Positions 33,309-41,867 of a stretch of 64,000 bases of DNA are shown here, one piece after another. Every line of letters starts with the position of its first letter. Positions within the stretch are counted from its first letter, which is position 1. This DNA is from Deinococcus yavapaiensis KR-236. Its GTDB lineage: Bacteria > Deinococcota > Deinococci > Deinococcales > Deinococcaceae. The stretch lies in the NCBI RefSeq assembly GCF_003217515.1, contig NZ_QJSX01000002.1, positions 302,099-366,098 of the forward strand, written 5' to 3'. A model generated the notes under the pieces. The model was not told where the DNA came from. It saw only the letters and a program-made list of their open reading frames with translations, and searched no databases. Position numbers and translations under genes: made by a program.

Positions 33309-33659
33309 CCCTTGAAGCAACTCCACGTGCCGTCCGTCCGGATCGAGCGCGAAGGCGACTGGGTTGCCGGAAGGGGAGAGGTGGAGCGGGCGGGAGAAGG
33401 AAACGCCGTCCGCCTCGAAGGCCGCGACGGTGGCCTTCAAGGCGGGGACGCGAATCGCGATGTGCTCCATCCACGAGGGCGGCGTCGATGCGCCTTCCGA
33501 GACGAAGAATTGAAGTTTTCCGCCGCCGGGAAACTCGATCACGAGGCGCCGCGCGGCGTCCGACGACGTGACGTCCTTGACGAGGGTGCCGCCGAGGCGA
33601 CCGTAGAACGAGACGACCGCTTCGGGCCGAGCCGTGATGAACGAGACGTGCTTGAGCAT
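33306..33659 (-). CDS. VOC family (glyoxalase-like) protein
   Basis: 117 residues with two beta-alpha-beta-beta-beta halves: MLKHVSFITARPEAVVSFYGR and WMEHIAIRVPALKATVAAFE, ending in GNPVAFALDPDGRHVELLQG, the typical glyoxalase/bleomycin-resistance fold. Potential metal ligands include H4, E56-region and E114. Substrate unknown. -10 box TAGCGT (33666-33671) ends six bases before the ATG at 33659: leaderless. Confidence 0.85.
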   Translation of the reverse strand: MLKHVSFITARPEAVVSFYGRLGGTLVKDVTSSDAARRLVIEFPGGGKLQFFVSEGASTPPSWMEHIAIRVPALKATVAAFEADGVSFSRPLHLSPSGNPVAFALDPDGRHVELLQG

Positions 33660-33707
33660 GGAGAAACGCTATCAGCCCCGAGTACCTTTGTCCTCACGGC
33701 TCACACG

Positions 33708-33713
33708 TACAAT
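33708..33713 (+). promoter_or_regulatory. -10 box TACAAT of aldo/keto reductase (leaderless)
   Basis: TACAAT, six bases, then GTG 33720. Although the open frame reaches back to 33240, the upstream part overlaps the VOC gene antisense and is non-coding. Confidence 0.65.
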
Positions 33714-33719
33714 CGGCAG

Positions 33720-34742
33720 GTGAACTACCGTCAATTGCTCGGAACGGACCTCACGGTGAGCGCCGTCGGATTCGGCGTCTGGACCGTCGGGACGACGTGG
33801 TGGGGCGTGAAGGACGAGGAGGCGGGCAAGCGGTTGCTGCGCCAAGCCTTCGACCTCGGCGTGACCTTCTTCGACAACGCCGACACGTACGCCTCGGGCC
33901 GCGCGGAGGAAATCCAACGCGAAGCGCTGGGCGACGTGCGCGACTCGATCGTGATCGGCACGAAGTTCGGTTACGACATCTACAACCACCCCGACCGCCC
34001 CGGCCAGCAGGAACGTCCGCACGACTGGAGCCCGCAGCACCTGCGCAAGGCTTTGGAAGGCTCGTTGAAGCGCCTCGGCACGGACCGAATCGACTACTAC
34101 CAACTGCACAACCCGCGCCTCGACGCGATCGAAAACGACGACCTCTTCGCCGAGTTGGAAAAGGCCAAGGGCGAGGGGCTCATTCGCGCGTACGGCACCG
34201 CCCTCGGGCCCGCCCTCAACGAGCGGCAAATCGAGGAAGGCGTCGCGTCCGTCCGCGATCGCCGTGCGCCCACGCAGATCATCGCCAACCTGCTCGAGCA
34301 AGTCCTCATCGAAAAGATCTTGCCCGTGTCGCGCGAAGCGGGCGTCGGTATCATGGCGCGCGTTCCGCACGCGTCGGGCTTGCTGGAAGGTACGATCACC
34401 GCTGACACGACGTTCGAGGCGGGCGATCACCGCAATTGGCGCCTCACGACGAACGCGCGCCGCAAAGCGTGGATGGAGGACGGCCTCAAGAAAGTCGAGG
34501 TTCTGCAAGCGCGATTCTGCGGTTCCGAACGCTCGATCGGTCAGCTTGCCATTCAATGGTTGCTGCGCGCGCCGGAGATGGCGACGGTGCTTCCGAACAT
34601 CTACGACGAAGACGGACTGCGCAACTACGCCGCCACCTTCGACGCCAAGCCCCTCGCCGAAGCCGAGTACGCCGAGATTCAAGCGTTGTACGCGGACAAC
34701 TTCGGCCTCGACACGAACCTCGTCGGCGAGACGATTCGATAA
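33720..34742 (+). CDS. Aldo/keto reductase
   Basis: 340 residues starting at GTG 33720. NAD(P)H-dependent TIM-barrel oxidoreductase: GFGVWTVGTTWWG, TFFDNADTYASGRAE (catalytic Asp and Tyr), IVIGTKFGYD (catalytic Lys), IDYYQLHNPR (His) and the C-terminal AIQWLLRAPEMATVLPNIY. Physiological substrate unknown. The haem gene hemQ follows nine bases downstream in the same direction and has no obvious ribosome-binding site, so the two may form an operon. Confidence 0.9.
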   Translation: MNYRQLLGTDLTVSAVGFGVWTVGTTWWGVKDEEAGKRLLRQAFDLGVTFFDNADTYASGRAEEIQREALGDVRDSIVIGTKFGYDIYNHPDRPGQQERPHDWSPQHLRKALEGSLKRLGTDRIDYYQLHNPRLDAIENDDLFAELEKAKGEGLIRAYGTALGPALNERQIEEGVASVRDRRAPTQIIANLLEQVLIEKILPVSREAGVGIMARVPHASGLLEGTITADTTFEAGDHRNWRLTTNARRKAWMEDGLKKVEVLQARFCGSERSIGQLAIQWLLRAPEMATVLPNIYDEDGLRNYAATFDAKPLAEAEYAEIQALYADNFGLDTNLVGETIR

Positions 34743-34751
34743 CCACACATC

Positions 34752-35561
<810 letters not shown>

Positions 35562-35568
35562 ACGCCGA

Positions 35569-35608
35569 AGCGACGAGCCGCCGAGCACCTACTCGGCGCC
35601 TCGTCGCT
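35569..35608. terminator. Bidirectional terminator between hemQ and HtrA-like gene
   Basis: AGCGACGAGcCGCCGAG pairs with CTCGGCGcCTCGTCGCT (one mismatch) around a six-base loop. Lies between convergent genes. Confidence 0.75.
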
Positions 35609-35618
35609 GAAGCGCTTC

Positions 35619-36728
35619 TCAGTTTTCGAGCGCTTTGCGCGCCGCGAGCTTCACGGCAACGTCGATCTGCTTGCCTTCACGCATGACCGTCAGCGTCACG
35701 GTATCCCCGATTCGTTGCGAGCGGATCTTGAACGCCATGTCGTTGAAGTCACGCACGCGCTCGCCGTTGACCGCCACGATGACGTCCGCCGAGAAACGCC
35801 GCGTGAGCTCGCCGCCCGCGTCTCGGCGAGGCAGGAAACGCTCGGCGCGCAGCCCGGCGCGGTCTGCGGGGCCGCTCGGCGTGACGTTGCCGATCACGGC
35901 GCCTTCGACGTCGTACAACTCCGCGTGGTTGGACTCCGTGACTCCCATGACGGGCACGTCGCGCTTCTCGCCGTTCAGAACGGCATTGAAGATCTCGTCG
36001 TCGCGCGTGACGGGCACGGCGAACGACGCGACGGTCTGGACGTCGTCCGAGTTCGCGAGCGGCGTGAGGTCGCTGTTGGCGAGTTGGATGTAGCTCACGA
36101 CGCCGACCGCCTCGCCCGCCGTGTTGATGATCGGTCCGCCGCTATCGCCCGGCGCGAGCGGCGCGCTCGTCATGACCGTTCCCTGCGGAAAGTCGAACTT
36201 GTAGGCTCGGGCGTCGTACTGCAGTACGCGTCCCAAACGAGGCTGCAAGAACTGCTCGTGGCTGTTGCCGATGGCGAGAATTGGCGAGCGAAGGGCCGGT
36301 TCGTTTCGCGCGACCGGCAAGAACGGCACGGTGCCGCGAACGTTCGCCTTCAGCACGGCGATGTCGCGCGCGACGTCGAATCCGACGACGTTCGCCGTGA
36401 AGCGCATGCCGGACAAGGTGGTGACGTTGACGTGCCCGCCGTCCTCGATGACGTGGTATGCCGTGAGGAACGTTCCCTTCGAGTCGATGAAAAAGCCCGT
36501 CCCGATCGATTGCGAGCCGTCGTTGCCGACCTGCTCGACACGTATGGTGGCGGGCCGCGACTTTTTGAAGAGCGTCTCGACGTCCGCCGGAAGCTTGAGC
36601 GACGACTCGAGTTGCGGCAGCGGGTTGAGGTTCAAGTTGAAATCGATGGCCCGCCCGCCTTCGCGTGGAGCGAAGTACAAGCCGATCGCGAGCAGCACGA
36701 AGATCGGAATCCAGGGCGAGCGCCTCAT
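35619..36728 (-). CDS. HtrA/DegP-like trypsin-type serine protease with PDZ domain
   Basis: 369 residues. N-terminal membrane anchor or signal (WIPIFVLLAIGLYFA). Catalytic triad H92 (TAYHVIEDGG), D122 (ARDIAVL) and S196 (APGDSGGPI). C-terminal PDZ domain ~255-360 (GAVIGNVTPSGPADRAGL, FSADVIVAVNGERVRDF). Probably degrades misfolded envelope proteins in the periplasm. -10 box TAAAGT (36735-36740) ends six bases before the ATG: leaderless start. Confidence 0.93.
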   Translation of the reverse strand: MRRSPWIPIFVLLAIGLYFAPREGGRAIDFNLNLNPLPQLESSLKLPADVETLFKKSRPATIRVEQVGNDGSQSIGTGFFIDSKGTFLTAYHVIEDGGHVNVTTLSGMRFTANVVGFDVARDIAVLKANVRGTVPFLPVARNEPALRSPILAIGNSHEQFLQPRLGRVLQYDARAYKFDFPQGTVMTSAPLAPGDSGGPIINTAGEAVGVVSYIQLANSDLTPLANSDDVQTVASFAVPVTRDDEIFNAVLNGEKRDVPVMGVTESNHAELYDVEGAVIGNVTPSGPADRAGLRAERFLPRRDAGGELTRRFSADVIVAVNGERVRDFNDMAFKIRSQRIGDTVTLTVMREGKQIDVAVKLAARKALEN

Positions 36729-36734
36729 GAAGTA

Positions 36735-36740
36735 ACTTTA
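36735..36740 (-). promoter_or_regulatory. -10 box TAAAGT of HtrA-like gene (leaderless)
   Basis: TAAAGT, ttactt... in the form tacttc, then ATG 36728. A TTGAAC lies 15 bp upstream as a possible -35. Confidence 0.55.
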
Positions 36741-36834
36741 GTGCGGCACGCTCAAGTTCAAGGTGGTGAAGGGTACGCTGCCGTCTTGAAGCGACCTTAA
36801 CGGCAAGCTTCATGGCGCTGGCATACTGTTCGCC

Positions 36835-37287
36835 ATGCAGCGCTGGCTTCTCAAGAGCGAACCCGACGTCTTTTCGTACGACGACCTCGTGCGCGTAGGT
36901 GCCGAGCCTTGGACGGGAGTGCGCAACTACCAAGCGCGCAACTTCATGCGCGCCATGAAGCAAGGCGATCTCTGCGTCTTCTACCAATCGAACGCGAAAC
37001 CCAACGCTGCGGTCGGCGTGTGCAGCGTTCTACGCGAAGCGTACGAAGATCCCACGAGCACAGAGCCGGGTCGTTGGAGCGCCGTGGACGTCGCGCCCGT
37101 CTCGAAGTTCGTCTCGCTCGTCTCCCTCGAACGGCTCCGCGACTTGCCCGAGTTGCTCGCCTGCCCTTTGATTCGGCGCGGAAATCGCCTCTCGGTGCTG
37201 CCCTTGACGAACACCGAATTCGAGGCGATCGTCGCGGCAGGCGGCCTCGATCCTCACGCCCTCGACAGCGTGCCAATGTTACATTGA
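36835..37287 (+). CDS. EVE domain protein
   Basis: 150 residues, a single EVE domain (PUA-like fold) as in human THYN1: MQRWLLKSEPDVFSYDDL, WTGVRNYQARNFMRAMKQGD (given as 20 residues), LCVFYQSNAKP and the later RWSAVDVAPV. EVE domains bind modified bases such as 5-methylcytosine or hypermodified bases. TACTGT (36824-36829) lies five bases before ATG 36835. Its stop codon overlaps the thyX -10 box, placing a base-recognition protein next to a thymidylate-synthesis gene. Confidence 0.92.
   Translation: MQRWLLKSEPDVFSYDDLVRVGAEPWTGVRNYQARNFMRAMKQGDLCVFYQSNAKPNAAVGVCSVLREAYEDPTSTEPGRWSAVDVAPVSKFVSLVSLERLRDLPELLACPLIRRGNRLSVLPLTNTEFEAIVAAGGLDPHALDSVPMLH
37280..37285 (+). promoter_or_regulatory. 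-10 box TACATT of thyX, overlapping EVE stop codon
   Basis: The last T of TACATT is the first base of the TGA stop of the EVE gene. Seven bases (gagcggc) separate it from the thyX ATG; no ribosome-binding site. Confidence 0.55.
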
Positions 37288-37292
37288 GCGGC

Positions 37293-38003
37293 ATGACGAA
37301 CGTCGTCGCCCTTTCCTCGGCTCAAGTTCTCTACCCGCTCGGCGACGACATCGGCAGCGTCGCCTTGATTCAACACGTCGGCGACGACAAGATGATCGTC
37401 AACTCCGCGCGCGTGAGCTTCGGCGGCGACAACGACGCGCCCCTCACCGAGCGCGACGAGAAGCTCATCAAGTACTTGCTACGCGAACACCACGGCTCGC
37501 CATTCGAGCACAACCTCGTCACGTTCAAGATCGTCTGCCCGATCTTCGTGGACCGCCAGCTCGTACGTCACCGAGTCGGCGTTTCGAAAAATGAGATTTC
37601 GGGTCGGTACGTGGAACTCAAGGAGCGAGGATACATCCCGCTGGAATTCCGCAAGCAAGCCAAGAGCAACCGTCAAGCTTCCGTCGCCGACGACGGCACC
37701 CTCGATCAAGAAGCTGCCAGCAGAGTGTGGAGCGAAGCGTGGCGCGTCGCCTTCGACAGCTATGAGAAGCTCCTTGCCCTCGGCGTCACGAGAGAGCAGG
37801 CGCGCGGTGTTTTGCCACTGGCGCTTTATACCGAGAGTTATTACACCTTCAACGTGCGCTCGCTGCTGCACTTCCTCGAACTGCGCGACCATCCGGGCGC
37901 TCAATTCGAAACGCAACTGTTCGCGCGCGCGATGGCCGAACTTGCCGAGCCGCTCTTTCCCGCGACCTTCCGCGCTTGGCGGGATTTGCACCGCGGGGAA
38001 TGA
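37293..38003 (+). CDS. thyX: Flavin-dependent thymidylate synthase
   Basis: 236 residues. FAD/NADPH-dependent methylation of dUMP to dTMP using methylene-THF. The ThyX motif appears as RHRVGVSKNEISGRY, an RHR-X8-S variant (one residue longer than the common RHR-X7-S). Other features: SARVSFGGDN, EHHGSPFEHN and TESYYTFNVRSLLHFLELR. Start ATG 37293; the frame is open further upstream only because it overlaps the EVE gene. Confidence 0.95.
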   Translation: MTNVVALSSAQVLYPLGDDIGSVALIQHVGDDKMIVNSARVSFGGDNDAPLTERDEKLIKYLLREHHGSPFEHNLVTFKIVCPIFVDRQLVRHRVGVSKNEISGRYVELKERGYIPLEFRKQAKSNRQASVADDGTLDQEAASRVWSEAWRVAFDSYEKLLALGVTREQARGVLPLALYTESYYTFNVRSLLHFLELRDHPGAQFETQLFARAMAELAEPLFPATFRAWRDLHRGE

Positions 38004-38065
38004 CGCCGATTGCCGTAAGCCAATCGGCGGCGGTTGGAGCGCGGCGACGCTGTTACCCTCGAGAG

Positions 38066-38431
38066 ATGGAACCAAGCTACCGAATCGTTCATCAGGGTGG
38101 CAAGTCGTTCGTTGATGTGACGGCCCTCGCGGCGCCCCTAACGACCGAGCGGGACGCCGCCGACCTCGTCGCGGTGTCGTGGGAATGCGAAACGTCGCTG
38201 CTGATGCTTCCCCATGAAGCTTTCGCCGACGAGTTCTTTCGCTTGCGGACGGGCTTGGCGGGAGCGGTCTTGCAGAAGTTCGGCAACTACGGCTTGACGG
38301 TCGCTGCCGTCATTCCCGGATGGTACGAGCGAAACGACCGCTTCACGGAGTTGGCGCTGGAAAGCAACAAGGGACGGACCTTCGGCGTGTTCGACGACAG
38401 GTCGGCGGCGGAGGCCTGGTTGTTGAAGTGA
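38066..38431 (+). CDS. DUF4180-like small protein
   Basis: 121 residues. Sequence elements DAADLVAVSWECETSLLMLP, FFRLRTGLAGAVLQKFGNYG and the C-terminal SNKGRTFGVFDDRSAAEAWL match DUF4180, a small alpha/beta domain resembling STAS-like anti-sigma factor antagonists; function unknown. TACCCT (38054-38059), six bases, ATG 38066: leaderless. Single gene. Confidence 0.75.
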   Translation: MEPSYRIVHQGGKSFVDVTALAAPLTTERDAADLVAVSWECETSLLMLPHEAFADEFFRLRTGLAGAVLQKFGNYGLTVAAVIPGWYERNDRFTELALESNKGRTFGVFDDRSAAEAWLLK

Positions 38432-38525
38432 GGGCCGCGCCGAGCGCTCTTGCTCGTGACCTTTCCGCGCCGCGTCGGTCGCGTTCCGAAAGCCAAGCTC
38501 AAGACAGCTCGTCACGCCCACGTCC

Positions 38526-38531
38526 TAGGAT
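38526..38531 (+). promoter_or_regulatory. -10 box TAGGAT of YihY-like gene (leaderless)
   Basis: TAGGAT, six bases (gcgggc), then GTG 38538. Decides a GTG start without ribosome-binding site. Confidence 0.6.
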
Positions 38532-38537
38532 GCGGGC

Positions 38538-39668
38538 GTGAACGTTCGCGTCGCCTTCGAACTGCTGAAAGATGCCTACCTCGCCTTCGGCCAGGACCGT
38601 GCACCTCGCCTCGCGGCGGCCACCGCGTACTACGCAATCTTTTCGATCGCGCCGCTCCTCGTGCTGCTCGTCGCGATCGCGGGACAGTTCTTGAGCCGCG
38701 ACGCGGTTCAGGAGCAAATCGTCAATGCTTTGACGTCGGGCGTCGGGCAAAGTGTGTCGGGCGACCTTAGAAGCGAGCTTCGACAACTGCTCGCTGCCAA
38801 CTTCCAAAATTTGCAGCGCACGAATCTCGTCGCGTCGATCATCGGCTTCGGCACGCTCTTCCTCGGCGCGACCGGACTGTTCGCGCAGCTGCAAGACGCC
38901 TTGAATTCCTTGTGGGGCGCCGACCCGGCTCCACAGACCGGCTTTTTGCGCGTCATCAAGACGCGCTTGATCAGCTTCGCGCTCGTGTTGCTCTTCGCGA
39001 CGCTCATCCTCGCGTTCGTCGTGGGGAACACGGCGCTTTCGGCGTTCGCCAAGCAACTCGGGGATTTGTTCGGGGTGGGCGCCATTCTCGCCGCCCTCGG
39101 CACGTTCGTGCTGTCGGTCGGCGTGTTTACCTTGGCGTTCGGCGTCATCTTCAAGTACTTGCCGGACGTGAAGTTGTCTTGGAGGGACGTCCGCTTCGGC
39201 GGTTTTGTCACGGCCTTGCTGTTCACGATTGGCCAACTGCTGCTCACGCAGTACTTCACGCGCGTGTCGCCGACGAGCGTGTTCGGCGCGGCAGGTTCGC
39301 TCATCGCGCTGCTGCTGTGGATCTACTACTCGTGCATGATCATCTTCTTCGGTGCCGAGGTGACGTGGGTGTACGCGCAAAGGGAAGGAACGGAGGCGGG
39401 CGGCGCGCAGAATCCGGACAAGAAGGCGGCCCTCGCCCAAAAGGGCGCCCACCTCGACCCCACGCCGAGCGAGAAAGAGCAGGAAGCGGCGGCGAGAACG
39501 CCGGGCGCGGCGGTAAGAGGGCGGCCTTCCGACGAGGCCCCGGCACCAAGTCGAACGCCTCCCTTGCCGGGCGCGCGCGGCTTGCTGTCACGCGCCGTCT
39601 TGGCCTTGCTCGCCTTGCCCGCCTTGCCGATCGTGCTGCTGATTCGGGCCTTCTCGCGCCGCCGCTGA
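38538..39668 (+). CDS. YihY/BrkB family membrane protein
   Basis: 376 residues from GTG 38538. Six hydrophobic segments in ~25-285, with AAATAYYAIFSIAPLLVLLV, SIIGFGTLFLGATGLFAQLQ, LTQYFTRVSPTSVFGAAGSL and ALLLWIYYSCMIIFFGAEVT, all typical of the YihY/BrkB family. The C-terminal ~90 residues are hydrophilic, Pro/Ala-rich and end in a further hydrophobic stretch and RRR, an extension not found in short homologues. Function unknown; not an RNase as once suggested. Confidence 0.85.
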   Translation: MNVRVAFELLKDAYLAFGQDRAPRLAAATAYYAIFSIAPLLVLLVAIAGQFLSRDAVQEQIVNALTSGVGQSVSGDLRSELRQLLAANFQNLQRTNLVASIIGFGTLFLGATGLFAQLQDALNSLWGADPAPQTGFLRVIKTRLISFALVLLFATLILAFVVGNTALSAFAKQLGDLFGVGAILAALGTFVLSVGVFTLAFGVIFKYLPDVKLSWRDVRFGGFVTALLFTIGQLLLTQYFTRVSPTSVFGAAGSLIALLLWIYYSCMIIFFGAEVTWVYAQREGTEAGGAQNPDKKAALAQKGAHLDPTPSEKEQEAAARTPGAAVRGRPSDEAPAPSRTPPLPGARGLLSRAVLALLALPALPIVLLIRAFSRRR

Positions 39669-39693
39669 GTTTGTTCCCTCATTACCATTTCGC

Positions 39694-39755
39694 GGCGGCA
39701 ATGCCGTATTCTTTCGTTCGCCACCCGAAAGTCCGATGGCGGCAGAGATGCCGTA
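39694..39755 (+). repeat. Tandem short repeat upstream of the deoxyhypusine synthase-like gene
   Basis: Two copies of GGCGGCA(gag)ATGCCGTA at 39694-39708 and 39738-39755; each forms a small CGGCA/TGCCG hairpin. The second is followed by TAGGCT, a possible -10 box (about 39753-39758). Confidence 0.45.
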
Positions 39756-39825
39756 GGCTTTCCGACCCGAACGTGCGGGGCGGAAGCACCCTCATGTTCG
39801 AGATTCTCTCCTGGAGGTCCCGAGA

Positions 39826-40875
39826 ATGTCGGAACAACAAGACTTTCTGCGTCAAACCGTCGAGCACCTCGACATCAAGCAAGTCAACGTCGTGCCCCTG
39901 ATCGAAATGATGGGCAAGACGGCCTTCCAAGCGCGGAACCTGGCGCGCGCCGCCGAAATTTTCGACGAGATGGTGAACGACACCGACTGCGGCGTCATTC
40001 TGACCCTCGCGGGCAGCATGGTGAGCGCGGGCCAGCGTGAAGTCATCTTGGACCTCCTGCGCGCGAACGCCGTGGACGCCATCGTCTCCACGGGCGCGAA
40101 CATCGTCGATCAAGACTTCTTCGAAGCGCTCGGCTACCGCCACTACCAAGGCGACATCTTCGCGAACGACGACCAACTGCGCCGTCTGCACATCGACCGC
40201 ATCTACGACACGTACATCAACGAGGACGAGCTTCGCGTCACGGACGACACCACGCGCGTCATCGCCGACTCGCTCGCGCCCGGCGCGTACTCCAGCCGCG
40301 AGTTCATTCGTGAAATGGGCCGCTACCTCGTCGAGAACGGCCTCGGTGAAGGCAGCATCGTTCGTACGGCGTACGAGCTCGACATCCCGATCTTCGTGCC
40401 CGCGTTCAGTGACTGCTCGGCCGGCTTCGGTCTCGTCGCGCACCAAGTCGCCAATCCCGACGCGCACGTCTCCATCGACTCGGCCAAGGACTTCCGCGAG
40501 CTCACCGAGCTCAAGGTCAAGCACGGCAAGACGGGGCTGTTCATGCTCGGCGGCGGCGTTCCGAAGAACTTCGTCCAAGACGTCGTCGTGTCTGCCGAAT
40601 TCCTCGGCTACGAAGACATCGAGATGCACGCGTACGCGGTGCAACTCACCGTTGCCGACGAGCGTGACGGCGCCCTCTCGGGCAGCACCCTCAAGGAAGC
40701 GAACTCTTGGGGCAAGGTCAGCCTCGCCCGCGAGCAGATGGTCTACGGCGAAATGACCGTGACCTTCCCGCTCATCGCCGGGTACGTCTGGCACAAGCGC
40801 AACTGGGAAAAGCGCACGCCGCGCCGCTGGGCGAAGCTCATCGACGGCAAGTTCCCCGTCAAGGTCGCGCAGTAA
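39826..40875 (+). CDS. Deoxyhypusine synthase-like protein
   Basis: 349 residues. Deoxyhypusine/homospermidine synthase family: LTLAGSMVSAGQREVILDLL (NAD site), STGANIVDQDFFEALGY, FVPAFSDCSAGFGLV, FMLGGGVPKNFVQD and the catalytic lysine K297 in ANSWGKVS. Eukaryotic and archaeal enzymes modify eIF5A; bacterial homologues act on small polyamines or unknown targets. GGAGG lies eight bases before ATG 39826. Single gene followed by a bidirectional terminator. Confidence 0.88.
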   Translation: MSEQQDFLRQTVEHLDIKQVNVVPLIEMMGKTAFQARNLARAAEIFDEMVNDTDCGVILTLAGSMVSAGQREVILDLLRANAVDAIVSTGANIVDQDFFEALGYRHYQGDIFANDDQLRRLHIDRIYDTYINEDELRVTDDTTRVIADSLAPGAYSSREFIREMGRYLVENGLGEGSIVRTAYELDIPIFVPAFSDCSAGFGLVAHQVANPDAHVSIDSAKDFRELTELKVKHGKTGLFMLGGGVPKNFVQDVVVSAEFLGYEDIEMHAYAVQLTVADERDGALSGSTLKEANSWGKVSLAREQMVYGEMTVTFPLIAGYVWHKRNWEKRTPRRWAKLIDGKFPVKVAQ

Positions 40876-40890
40876 ATCTTCTGAAACACG

Positions 40891-40919
40891 AAGGGCCGGT
40901 CCTCGACCGGCCCTTTTCT
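40891..40919. terminator. Bidirectional intrinsic terminator
   Basis: AAGGGCCGGT / ACCGGCCCTT, ten-base stem with loop CCTCG, followed by TTCT; serves the deoxyhypusine synthase-like gene and the convergent nucleoside hydrolase gene. Confidence 0.85.
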
Positions 40920-40927
40920 CATGGCTC

Positions 40928-41863
40928 CTACGCGTACGTGCCGACGCGCTCCACCAGCAGATCGTAGAACCCGTTCACGTCGATGTTCATGGCGACGTCG
41001 GCGTTCGGAGCCTTGCCCGTGACCCGCCAGAAGTCGCACACGGTTCGGCCCGCCGAGGGGCCGTTCGTCGTGTCGATCTCGACGTACATGGATTTCATTT
41101 CGAAGAGATCGGGCCGAACGAGATAGGCGACGACGCACGCGTCGTGGATGGGCGCGCCGTTCCAACCGTAGCGTTCTTCGTGGTGCCCGCGAAAGAAGTC
41201 CAGGAGGTCGGCCGTGAACGCGCCCACGGTCGTGCCCAAGGCGCGCAGGCGTGCGACGCGCTCGGGTGACGCGGGCGTTTGGTGCGTGGCGTTGAGGCCG
41301 AACATCGTGAGCTTCACGCCCGATTCGAAGACGATTCTGGCGGCTTCCGGGTCGCACAAGATGTTGAACTCGGCGGCGGGCGTCCAATTGCCAAGGTCGA
41401 CACTGCCGCCCATCAAGACGATGCCCCGCACGTTCTCGGCGAGGCGAGGTTCGAGGCGAAGGGCGAGCGCGACGTTCGTCAGGGAGCCGGTGGGAACGAG
41501 GGTGACTTCGCCGGGATTGGCCATGACGGTGTCGACGATGAAGCGCACGGCGTGGAATTCTTCCTCGGAGCGAGTGGGCTCGGGAAGGTGGGGGCCGTCC
41601 AGTCCGGACTCGCCGTGCACGGCTTCCGCGCTGATGCGGTCTCGCACGAGCGGACGGTCGGCGCCGCGGTACACGGGCACCGTCGCCTGCAGGACTTCGC
41701 GGACGACGAGGGCGTTTCGGGTCGTCTTGTCCACGCCGACGTTGCCGTACACGGTCGTCACGCCGAGCACGCTCAGTTCGGGTGAGGCGAGGGCGAGCAT
41801 CATGGCGATCGCGTCGTCGTGACCGGGATCGCAGTCGAGAATGATCTTGCGCGGGCTGAGCAC
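40928..41863 (-). CDS. Inosine-uridine preferring nucleoside hydrolase
   Basis: 311 residues from GTG 41863. Hydrolyses the N-glycosidic bond of nucleosides. Calcium/ribose-binding aspartates in IILDCDPGHDDAIAMML, plus TTVYGNVGVDKTTRNA, LVPTGSLTNVALAL, MGGSVDLGNWTPAAEFNILCDPEAA (given in part) and the late IHDACVVAYL. The ORF can be extended five codons, but TACACT (41870-41875) with exactly six bases to the GTG favours 41863 and a leaderless mRNA. It is downstream of proB in the same direction. Works with the nucleoside/base metabolism genes elsewhere in the window. Confidence 0.92.
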   Translation of the reverse strand: MLSPRKIILDCDPGHDDAIAMMLALASPELSVLGVTTVYGNVGVDKTTRNALVVREVLQATVPVYRGADRPLVRDRISAEAVHGESGLDGPHLPEPTRSEEEFHAVRFIVDTVMANPGEVTLVPTGSLTNVALALRLEPRLAENVRGIVLMGGSVDLGNWTPAAEFNILCDPEAARIVFESGVKLTMFGLNATHQTPASPERVARLRALGTTVGAFTADLLDFFRGHHEERYGWNGAPIHDACVVAYLVRPDLFEMKSMYVEIDTTNGPSAGRTVCDFWRVTGKAPNADVAMNIDVNGFYDLLVERVGTYA

Positions 41864-41867
41864 GCGG

